Assembly (NCBI GenBank): GCA_943735955.1
Contig: OX030966.1
Coordinates: forward strand, 6,103,893-6,167,892
Source of the DNA: Piscicola geometra
Taxonomy: Eukaryota > Annelida > Clitellata > Hirudinida > Piscicolidae
DNA: 64,000 nt
Direction of reading: 5' to 3'
Below are positions 53,426 through 64,000 of this stretch, piece by piece. Within the stretch, counting starts at the first letter, position 1; each line of letters begins with the position of its first letter. Below the pieces are notes generated by a model, which was not told the DNA's origin, searched no databases, and saw nothing but the letters and a program-made list of their open reading frames with translations. Made by a program: the position numbers and the translations under genes.

Positions 53426-53662
53426 TAGTGGTTGTAAAGTCGTTGTTGTAGTGGTAGTTGTTGTTGTTGGTGCTGAGTTGTCACAGCTTGGAGTTGAAAG
53501 TGCATTGTAAGGTGTTGCTTTGAAAACCCCCGTTGTGAAATAGATAAATTTTAATTGAGTTTAATTTTTTAAAGTAATAAATTAGTTAAAACTGCTAATT
53601 ACTTGTGTATCATTGAAGTTCAGACGGAGTTAGTAGGAGTAAAGACTCCGCAGTGAGTCAGG

Positions 53663-56600
53663 ATGCAGAAGTAAGATGGGTGGTTTGGATTGTAGATCAA
53701 ATAAGTTTGACTAAATTATTTATTTTATTCATTGTTTTGTGTCGAATAAACATTCAATGAATAATTTTACCAATAACATTGTAACAAACTTTTAAGACTA
53801 TTGTTGATTTAACTGTGATTTCGCTGTTTTAAAATAACTGTTAATTAAACATACTAATAGGTGACTAATAATGGTATAAAATAGTAATATTTTCAGCTAT
53901 TTTAAAAAACGATCAGACGATTGTAGCGGTTTGAAACGGAATTCTTCATCGTAGCCTAAAGAAAACATTATTTTGGCGTATCAAAAAAAATTGTTTTAAA
54001 TGCATAAGTACATTTTGTGATACATTTTTTGATTATTTTCATATTAAACATATAAAATTTTTCTTAAATAGTGACCTAAAGTGTGGTTTGTTAAAAAGCA
54101 ATTTTTCAATGACTTCATAAACATGACAAAATAATTTGAGATTTGTATTGCAAAAGAATCAAAGTAGCTGCAAATGAAAAGTTGATAAAAACGATTGAGA
54201 AAAGTTAAAATATTTTTTAATGGAAATGTTGAAATTCTTGTTGGTTTTGTTAATATAATGCATTGTGTTTGGTTTTTTGAAGATTGCATGAAGTTCTCAA
54301 AAGTGAAAGCAGAAAAAGAATTAAATTACTCAGCAGTGGTTGAAACAGCAATTAAAAACTTTAAAAGCAAGATCTAAAAAAGTTCACTTACACATTAAAA
54401 AAAACATTCTTATGTCTATATTAAAGCATAAAAATATATAAACGAATATATGGCATATTTCCATAGGGGAAGATATAGACAAATCTTGAAATAGGCTTCA
54501 ACTAAGGCGTTTAGCATCTACTCCAAGGTCTTCTCTAATGCCACTGACATATGCATGCGATAATGAAGATACCTTCATATAGAGTATACACAACTAATTA
54601 GATGTTTCATTTTTGCTGTAGGCACTTTAAAGTTATGTTACATACTTTATGTTTTATTTATTGATAAAATTACTATTTTCAGATTAAACATCATCATCCT
54701 CTTCGTCGCCTTGTCGTCATTCTCGCAAGTTCTTTCTGTGAGTCTCTCCAAAATTATATTAAAAAAACATAATAGAAAAAGGAATACTACATAAATAAGT
54801 GCAACTAACTCACACCTCTACCCACCAGCGAACCATCTTTTTTCACACCTATTTCTATTCAAAATTTTCCCATATTCTACAAGATTAACTTGAAAAATCT
54901 TTTTCATTATCTTCCATAATCTAGGCATCCCTCATCACCCCAACACAGCAAGACTTCTTTGGCTCTGAGATCGAGATGCCAGAATGCGCGGGTTGTACAC
55001 AGATGTCTGGATGTCGCTGTATTGGAGAAAAAGGAAGCAGGGTGAGAGGTTGAAAAATAAATAAAAAGGGGGGGGGGGGTGGGAAATTGGAAGTGAGAGG
55101 AGAATTATGATAAATTAATCCATCCTTCAACAACCTTTCACAAATACCTAACGCCCACTCTCGATTAACAAATATTAATAATAGTTTAACATTTGAGCAT
55201 CGTCAACTTTAACTAATTTTTTCAAGCAGTTATGTCCATTTCACTCATAATTTCTCACAGTTGTATTTTCTCATTTTCAATCCCCTCTTTTCTCAAAACC
55301 TATTCTCACCAATCTCATGATAACTAAACTTTCTCTCAATCCAAACCCATCCAAACCAACCCCCCCTCATCAAGGGTATGACAGGAGAACCAGGGGACCA
55401 GGGAAGAAAAGGTGCATTAGGCCACCCAGGCGTTGAAGGCGCCATGGGGAGAAAAGGAGAGCTGGGGCAAATTGGAATGGAGGGACGCATGGGCGAAAAA
55501 GGAGACAGGGTAAGGAGGGTGTGGCTGGGGATTGAGTGTTGTGATTATGAAAAGGGGTTTGATGTTTTTACTGTTTACTTTACTACTAGAATAGTATTGA
55601 TAGTATTATTGATTAAAATATTGATTTGATTGTAATAATTATAAAATAATTATGAAATAAAATTATGAATTTACGTAAAATTATAATGATAATTCAAACA
55701 AGGGACGAATCGGTCCACCTGGAACTCCTGGAATGCATGGAAACTACGTGAGTCTTATTGCTATTATTACGTTAAATCAATTATTTATAGCACAATTAAA
55801 AAAACAGCAACTATAGTCGTATTAATTAATATTATTGATATTTGTTATTTCAAAAGCTAATAGAGATTTGAAACTTTTTAGGTTTTAAACTGTTGAAATA
55901 TTTTTTTGATCGTTCTGTTAAAATCTAATTTCGTACAGGGATCCTTGGGCCCCAATGGAATGAAGGGAGATATGGGAGATGATGGATACAATGGAACCAA
56001 GGTAACATGGTGAATTGTGCTCATATAAATAAGTGGTTGATAATTATAATTAAATAAGTGTTTAAACGACTGTTTAAAAGACCACGCGGAGTGTGGACAG
56101 ATCGATCTATAATTTATTGACTATAAATCAATACTAAAAAAACTTATGACATAAACTTTAAAAGTGTGAAACCAAAACTTATATGCAAATAGGGATATCC
56201 AGGCGCTCCGGGTCTAGCCGGAGTCGCTGGTCCCGATGGTCAAGCAGGGCTGGATGGACTGAAGGGTATTAAAGGAGATTCCGCCTCGGGTGTCGAAGGA
56301 TTCAAAGGATATAAGGTGGATAATTGGTGGAAGCTAATGGGTGTTGTGTGGTCGTTGTGGTGAGTTGAAACTTTAAAATAAAGTTTTAAAGTGATGATGA
56401 TGGATACGATTATGATTGGGATGGTAAAAATGATAATGATCTAAAATGATGATTGTGATGATAAAAAATGATAACGATATAAAATGATGATGATGATGAT
56501 AAAAAATGATAATGATCTAAATTATGATGATGATGATGAAAAATGATAATGATCTAAATTATGATGATGATGATGAGGATGATGATAATGGTATCAGGGC

Positions 56601-59600
56601 GACCCAGGAAGAGCAGGAATTCCTGGAAAACCTGTGAGTATTTAGTTGTTTAAGACGCTCTTATTTATAAAAGTGCCGAACTCCATAATAAAGGCTAATA
56701 ACATTATAATACTGTTAATTATAATTAAAGGTATTTTTAATATTAATTTTAAAACAATAAAAAAACATTTGGTGATTAATTCACGGTATTAAACGCAGGG
56801 ACGAGAGGGTCAGATGGGAATGAAAGGATTCAAAGGACTTAAGGGATCCCTTGGAGACATGGTAGGGTAGGGTCGAGGAGAATGGATGAAAGGGGGGTAG
56901 GGTGAGGGTGAGAAAGGGAGGGTCAGTAAAGAGGGCGAAGATGGAAGATGAGTAAGGTGAAGGGTGGAGAGTGGGTAGAGAGAATGAGAAGATGAATAAT
57001 TTGAAGATAGATAAAATTAATTAAACGAGGAAGATTCGAAAAGAGATCAAATGGTTGATGACGTTAAATTGTTATTCTTTTACTTAAATATTTATGAATG
57101 AAAAGTATTATAAATAAATCTTTTTAACGTTTTCAAGACCATGAATTCTTTATTAATACTATTTTTTTGCAGCAACAACATTTTCTCCTTTTTTAGAATC
57201 TCTTTCTTATCTTTTTTCACTGTTTTTTTATTCTCTAACTATTATCTTTTTTAAATAAATATCTAAATTATTTATAAATTCTTGCTTATTTTATAATTCA
57301 ATTCATAGATCTAAAAACTTTGATTGTATATTTGTTGTGAAAAGCTTTGTAAACCCTAACTAACTTACAAACATCAAGCCCTCTTTTGACCTATTTAAAA
57401 AAAAATTATTTTCATAATTCTGTTTTAAAAACTAAATAAAAAAACTACTCATAAAACTTTTAAAAACATGAAATAACTAACCTAACCTAATAAACTATAA
57501 CTTTCAAAAACTATCTTTCGTCCCAAACACTACATACACACTCTTCCACCTTTGCCAAGGGGAGACCAGGGTCAGAAGGTCCAAAGGGTGGGAAGGGTAG
57601 GTTAGGCCCATTGTATCCTGGTCCAAAAGGAGAAGTAGGTGATGAAGGACTCCCTGGTAGACCGGGAGAGGGGTGTCAACCGGGAGAGGAGAACTGTGAA
57701 AGTTGTCCCGAGGGCAGAAGAGGAGATCAGGTGCAAGATGAGTTTGTAGAAATGTAGAATTGAAAAAGAAAGTAGGGACTGAGAGTAGGAAGCGCAAGAA
57801 TGCTACAGGACTAACAACTGTTTCTACCATTGTTGCTAACTAACACATTATATTATCTAACCCTAAAAACTTTACACCAATGTGAATACTCAAACGTCAA
57901 CTCTTCTTTCTTCAACTCATTGAATGCCCCCAAAAAAACTTTTCATTTCTTCTTCATCAATCTTTCTACCTTTAAAATCTTGTCAAACAATGGGACCGGG
58001 TAGAGATTCTACAAACTTTCTTTGTTCCTAGGGTCCTAGAGGGGGTCCTGGCTTCCAGGGGGCTAAAGGACAACCGGGAAAGTTCCAACCAAGTCAAAAG
58101 GGGCAAAAGGGAGAAATGGGGGCTGATGGTTTGCCTGGTAATGATGGTTTCATGTCAAAAGAAGAGCCGCTGATGTGTGATCCAGGAAAAAGAGGAGAGC
58201 CGGTGAGTGGGGTAATGGTTTTGCTTCAAGTGTGAGTGGATTTTTAAATCTTTAGCTATTGTCCCGCTAGTTCTTGCTACTTTTGTGTCGTGAAGCCATC
58301 ATTCTTATTTCTAGCTACTCACATTAATAGTCAAAGTATATAACTTTTATAGATATAAAAAAAGAAAATTCCAAAATTCCCCCAAATTCTTTTTTTTATT
58401 TTTTGCCGCTATTGCCTAAGGAGTTGAAAGATCGAATTTTCAATGGTCTTTCTAGGTTGATAATAAATGAATCATTATAAACTCATCACAGGTCGAGAAA
58501 GGAATGCCGATGTTTTCGATCCTTTTTGGACTTTAAGACAAAATTCTCTTTCATACTCTCGTCTTTCGTAGTTGTGTATGTATCGTTTGAACAAGCTAAG
58601 CTGTAGCGCAGTAACCCTTAACACACTAACGCTCACCAACACGCTATTACTAATGGTAATATGCTACTACTAGCTCTGTAACATTTTCTGCTTAACCATA
58701 TTTAAACTTTCTATTTTCTCCATTATGCCATATCCTGATAGATGTGTAGTTTAGATCTTGTTAAATGATTAACATGTAACTTAATCGAAGCACACAATTT
58801 CAGTTCCTCATCTAAACACTTCCTTTCAAAAATAATTTAAATTAAACAAATATTCGAGTATTATTTGACTTTGAAATCTATATTTAACTGAAGAAAAAAT
58901 TGATGTTATTTTTTTAGTTGTAACAACTTAATCATCAATATAACGACTTCAACCGCAAACAGCTTAGCTTGTTAAAACCTTTGTAATGACAACTTTCGAA
59001 ATTGCCAATTTAAATTTCAAAATTCATAAAATGAGCAACTGAAATTATGTTAACTTATTAACGCATCAGTCCGCCTAACCTTACTGCCATTCTTGCATTG
59101 CTGTAACCAAAATGTAAAAATACTAAACAATTCAATAACTAAATAATTGTAATATAAATAAATATACAATATTTTAAATATTATAGTTAAATAAATTAGT
59201 AATCAAATTTTTAGTAGTGAAAGTATTTAAAATCACACTAACCTTTTATAAGCCCTAGTAACCCTTTGTTTATACTCTAATTTGTAAATCGCAAACTGAG
59301 AGTAGAAGATTAGGAAAAAAACTTAATTATTAATTTCACTTAATTAAATTATTATATTAATTAATTTGGTATTTTAAAAATACTTAAATTCATCTATCAA
59401 AAAAAATTTGCTTTATTCAAACTTTGATTTTCAGGTGTTATTAAAACATAAATATAATCTTAATCAATTATATAATATCAACAGGGAGATCCTGGAAGAA
59501 AAGGCGTTCCAGGAAGAGATGGAGTTGATGGAGAGAAGGTGTGAATAAAACAGTAATCAATCAATCAATCAATAAACGAATGAATGAATGCATAAATGAA

Positions 59601-62600
59601 AGTAAATAGAAAACAGATCAAATGAATGCGTGAAGTAAAGAAAACATATAAAAATAGATGAATGAATGAAATAATAGATAAATGGTAAATAGAAAAATCA
59701 TTAGACGAATGGATGAATAAAAAAATAAATGAATTTATGAAAAAATTTATATTTCGAAAAAAGCAATAACAAACACTCACAAAACCACAGGGAGACCAAG
59801 GTCTTCCAGGCAATTACGGACCAAAAGGACAAACCGGAAGACAGGGACCCGAGGTGAGTGGTTGGTAAAATGAAATAACAGATTTAAATATATTAATAAA
59901 AAACTAAAAATTATTAGAATTTTTTTTCCAATTATTATAATTTTTATTTTTAAACGAGCATATTAACTTTTTGTTTTTTCAAAATCGAAATTGAGTTTGA
60001 CCACTGTAACAGGGAAAAATAGGTTACCCAGGCGTACCTGGATTGGACGGTGACAAGGTTAGAGCTTTTCCATTACTTTCATTCACTGCCAAAAAATATA
60101 ACCATCACGCAACCGCTTCAACCACCGTGACATAACCATTCGACTATAATAAGTTATAGTTAATAATTTATAGCTGACTAAGTCATCACAACTAAAACTA
60201 AATAATATCACTTCACTTTTTGACACATTAACTGAAACCAGGGTTCTAGAGGCAGAGATGGGTTTCCGGGCTTGAAGGGGTCTTTTGGAACGAAGGGTGA
60301 CCGAGGGAGGACCGGTGACGATGGATACCCGGGATTGGATGGAGCATCGGTTGGTGGGGGGGGGGAGGAGTGATGATGGTGGTGGGTGGGATGGTGGTGG
60401 TAGGAGAAGAGGATAATGGTGATGGATGAGAATGGGGGTGGGTAATGATGGTGCTGGGTGAGGATAGAGTGGGTTTTGATAATAGTGGATAGAGAAAGGG
60501 AAATCCTGAAATCCAAAAGAATTTGCATTGAAATCGCCAATCTACTGAATAATTTCATCCAATCATCTCACTACACTCTCAAACCAATCCAGGGCACTGA
60601 AAGATGCATTCCAGGTGTGCCGGGAATTCCAGGTTTTCCTGGGGACGCAGGTCTCCCAGGGGTATCTGGCATGAAGGGAGAAAAGGGTCAAGAAGGAGGA
60701 CCAGGCTCTAGGGGTGAGCCTGGTGCCCCTGGTTTCAAGGGAAGTCGTGGCACTTCGATGGATAAGGGAGACAAAGGATTTCCAGGTGGGTTGGGTCGAT
60801 GGGAGTTTGAGTTGAGTAAGAGTTGAATTGTTTTGTAGAGGAGTAGATGTGGCTGAATGATAAAAGCGTAAATCCAAGAAAAAAATTGAAGTACTGAAGG
60901 ATGATTACAAACATTTAAATAAAATCAAAGTTTCATTTGAAAAAAAACTCATTAATGAACATTTATATTTTCAACAGGTTTGGCAGGCATTCCAGGCAGA
61001 CCAGGTATTCCAGGAAGGAACGGTTTGAAGGGAGAACCAGGCGTGAAAGGTCTGAAAGGACAAGCGATCCCCGGAAAGAAAGGACTGGATGGCACCTATG
61101 GAGCTCCGGGGACGTCCGGTAGAAAGGGAGAACAAGGACCCAGAGGCAGACCAGGGCCACCCGGGGAGACTGGAGGAAATGAAACGGGACTTCCAGGCGC
61201 TCCAGGTGCACCTGGAGACAAGGGATTCCAAGGAAGGGTTGGACTGCCTGGAATGCCCGGAGGCGATGGAATTAAAGGTTCATTTTTGGATTTTAAAAAA
61301 TTATTAATTAAATATTAAACGTTTTGTTCTGTACCATACGACATTTAGAATTAAAGTTTTACCATAATCTTATATAAAAATTTAGTGTGTATCAGCAAAA
61401 CATTTCTCTTTAGACTAAGCTATCCACACGCACTCATTTTTCAATTTTCTTTTTTTTTCTATTCCTTCCACTCTTTCACCTTTTCTCACCCATCTCTCAG
61501 GTGATCGAGGCCTCCCATGCGAGACATGCAGACCAGGTATAAAGGGGGCAAAGGGTGACATTGGTAAGGTAGGCCCCGATGGATTTGTGGGACCCAAAGG
61601 AAGAGATGGACCCGTGGGAAATCCAGGAAGTCCTGGTGTGGATGGATTCCCCGGAATCGCTGGAGTTCCTGGAGAAGATGTGCGTCGGCAAGAGAATTTG
61701 TTTGGTTCAAAGTTTGAGAAAACACTTTTGTTTAAATAACTTTGATGAAACATAAAAAGTTGTATGTAGTTAAGCATCTTCATAATAAATTCGATGCAAA
61801 GAAAAATGTTTCACTCTATCAAATTGAAAAACCTTTCTGTTTAATATTTCACTTTTGATCAAAAAAATTTAATAAATGTTGTTTTGGTGTGCAGGGAGAC
61901 GCTGGAGTTGCAGGATTTCCAGGCATCAAAGGAGAGAAAGGATTGGATGCGAGGCCAGAGCCCATTCCAGGAATTCAAGGTTTTTAATGGTTTTTTAAGC
62001 AATTAGTGGTTTTATTAGAATATTTTTTTGTTTCAAGAATTTGTACAACTTTCTAAGGCAATATATAAATTTATTATATATTATTTCCATTTATGATTCG
62101 ATTTATCTTCTCTTGTATCCTTATAACTTCTTTAAAATCAAGTAAAACCAAATCGCTGATACAACTGAACAAAACTCATACTCTTTTCAAATCCCAAATA
62201 AACCCTTAGTTCGCATATTTCTCCTAAACAACGCAACCAGGAGAGAAAGGAGACATGGGCGTGAGTGGCATGCCCGGAAGGGATGGTCTTCCCGGCAAGG
62301 AGGGACCCAGTGGACCCCCTGGAATGATGGGTCGTCCAGGCTTCCCTGGACCCAAGGTGTGTGGAAAGAGTGTGGAGAAAAAGTGGATTTATGATTTTGA
62401 CTAGGTGCAGTGTACTTTAAATAATGATGGAAAATATTCTATTCTATTCGATAGATCAGCATTGAATAATCGTAGTAGTATCATTGTGGTTAACATGCAA
62501 AAATCAATATAATTTCTTAGTTTGATAAAAAATAACTTATTTCACCACATGCCACCATCCATCATCTTTATCCCTTTATTCACCTCAGGGCAACCTAGGA

Positions 62601-63095
62601 CCCAATGGTTTGCCCGGCAGACCCGGAGCCCGTGGAAACCCTGGCTATCCTGGACCGAAGGGAGAACAAGGATATGGTGTGTGATCTATGAGTTTGATTT
62701 TGAGTTTAATATGTATTTTGTGTTTGTTTTATAGATGAATGTTTTCAGCTATCAAAGACTTAGATTTCATTTTAATTAAGTTTTTAATCTAAAACATTCA
62801 TGTTAACTTCAGTTTCATCATCTCCATCCTCTATTTCTTATCATCGTTTTTTCTACCAGCCTTCACCATACCATCATAAACAGGTATCCCAGGCAGCAGG
62901 GGAGACAAGGGTTTCGCAGGGTTCCCTGGAAAGCCTGGAGCCTCTGGAGTCCCTGGAATGCCTGGAGACAGAGGTTAGTGATGGATTCTTTTTATGCTTG
63001 GAGTGATTGCGGAGCCTGAAATTGTTTCATCGAATATTCAGATGTTCCGAAGATAAATAATAATTTTGATACTCTTCGATCAGCGTCATCAGCAC

Positions 63096-63129
<34 letters not shown>

Positions 63130-63856
63130 GCAGGAGACTCGTTGGAGGGTGAATTGAGGGGAGATATGGGAGACCCAGGAATGTTTGGTTTGGCTGGAGC
63201 TGATGGAGATCCTGGCAGACCTGGAGAAGAAGGATATATGGGTGAGTGGAAGATGGGGGGTGGGTTTGGATAGATGGTAGATGTGTAGAAAGTATTGAAT
63301 TGGTAGTAGTTTTGTAGAAAAATGACTAAGTGGTGAAAATACTTAAGAAAATATTTAATATCCAACCAAACATTCCAATCATCCTTTCATAAACTCCTTC
63401 CACACCAAAGGAGTGAAGGGAGATGCCGGACCTAACGGCTTTCCGGGCGATAAGGGAGACAGGGGTCTTCCAGGCTTCAGAGGACAACCAGGTCTACCCG
63501 GAGAAAAAGGAGATGTTGGTGACAAAGGAAGAGCTGGTAACATCGGAACAAACGGAAGTCCCGGATACCCTGGCGCCAAAGGAGACAAGGGATTTAGAGG
63601 TTCAAGAAGTTTTTTGATTTTGGTTTTTTAAAATTATTTAAACCAAATTTATTCTGAAAAGTTAACGAAGTTATCTATATCACTGAAACGACAAATTTAT
63701 ATGTGCTAATCCACATCATAAAATTACCCAAGACGTGCAACAAACACACAGGACCCAACGGCATTGTGATCCCGCACACAAAGGGGATGCTAGGTGCTCC
63801 TGGAAGCAGTGGGTTGCCCGGAACATCTGGAATCAACGGAAGGCCTGGAAACCCAG
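53663..63856 (+). CDS. Collagen type IV alpha chain, N-terminal half (partial)
   Basis: Exons (all in frame): 53663-53670, 54683-54737, 54925-55041, 55375-55509, 55703-55747, 55939-56001, 56193-56315, 56598-56633, 56799-56861, 57560-57730, 58032-58202, 59485-59538, 59791-59853, 60013-60057, 60242-60349, 60593-60785, 60978-61277, 61501-61679, 61895-61979, 62241-62356, 62589-62676, 62884-62973, 63134-63241, 63411-63599, 63752-63856. They total about 903 codons of the usual 1,650-1,750. Signal peptide [20 protein letters not shown] is split between exons 1 and 2. A 7S-type Cys block follows, then Gly-X-Y repeats with Cys-bearing interruptions ([26 protein letters not shown]), a collagen IV trait. 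The chain is secreted and should assemble into basement-membrane networks. RGD occurs three times. The NC1 domain is beyond the right edge. Alpha-1 or alpha-2 class cannot be decided. Confidence 0.93.
54925..55041 (+). CDS. Collagen IV exon: 7S cysteine block
   Basis: Encodes [20 protein letters not shown], then [19 protein letters not shown]. The C-x2-C-x5-C-x-C cluster immediately before the first GxKG triplets matches the N-terminal 7S region of collagen IV chains, where these Cys and nearby Lys cross-link four molecules. Acceptor TCTTCCATAATCTAG, donor GTGAGA. Confidence 0.9.
56393..56592. repeat. GATGAT-rich intronic array
   Basis: Repeated AAAATGATAATGATCTAAA and GATGATGAT units in the intron before collagen exon 56598-56633, reaching to six bases before the exon. 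Confidence 0.85.
58203..59484. other. Longest collagen intron
   Basis: 1.28 kb against a typical 100-400 bases elsewhere in this gene. AT-rich, no exon with Gly-X-Y periodicity and no recognisable element. First introns of collagen genes often hold enhancers, but nothing here shows one. Confidence 0.5.
63093..63131. repeat. (ATC)n array ending in a splice acceptor
   Basis: Thirteen CAT/ATC triplets run into GCAG at 63130-63133, the acceptor of collagen exon 63134-63241. Confidence 0.9.
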
Positions 63857-64000
63857 GTGTGAGAGGGTGGAAGTGGAACATTATTGAAATGCGATTAATA
63901 GTAATAGTAATTCATAGGAGTTTATTGCTTTACAAAGGTTCTATGCAAATTTTATATATTTTTTGGTAAATGCATTGAAGTCTTTTTTTGCTCTTTAAAA

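Noticed and set aside
60563..61783. Minus-strand frames opposite collagen exons
   Set aside because: Antisense of Gly-X-Y codons often stays open; the plus strand has consistent exons.

Overview
The window is nuclear DNA from an animal. It is AT-rich and intron-rich, with short GT-AG introns and an exceptional load of microsatellites and minisatellites. The genes (FERM protein, ELMO-domain protein, GATA-like factor, CUB/serine protease, lectin/CUB receptor, basement-membrane collagen) are metazoan. Composition and gene style fit a small-genome lophotrochozoan such as a leech-like annelid, but that placement is inference from style, not proof. Nothing prokaryotic or viral was recognised.

Layout, left to right. 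0.7-4.6 kb (- strand): 5' part of a FRMD4A/B-like FERM gene, running off the left edge. 5-16 kb: mostly non-coding, with long TG, CTA and TA arrays and a few weak exon-like islands. 16.9-17.4 kb (+): last two exons of a Ser/Pro-rich basic protein. 19.2-20.4 kb (-): intronless ELMOD3-like gene. 20.96-24.1 kb (-): four-exon single-finger GATA protein resembling ZGLP1, about 760 residues, with an enormous acidic/Asn-rich N-terminal region. 25.27-27.45 kb (+): eight-exon secreted CUB-serine protease of 441 residues with an elastase-like pocket. 28.0-42.66 kb (-): nine visible exons of a single-pass receptor: SUEL lectin, CUB, Cys-containing module, transmembrane helix, Gln-rich tail; the signal-peptide exon was not found. 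43-53 kb: no convincing gene, several very long arrays. 53.66-64 kb (+): 5' half (25 exons, about 903 codons) of a collagen IV alpha chain, running off the right edge before NC1.

None of the multi-exon genes is a single open frame. They were assembled by hand from splice sites, and every listed junction keeps the reading frame. The unspliced open frames with low-complexity translations (Cys-Val, Thr-His, poly-Tyr, poly-Ser) are simple repeats, not genes. The genes do not form an operon or a common pathway. The collagen, protease and receptor are all extracellular-matrix or cell-surface functions, which may be coincidence.
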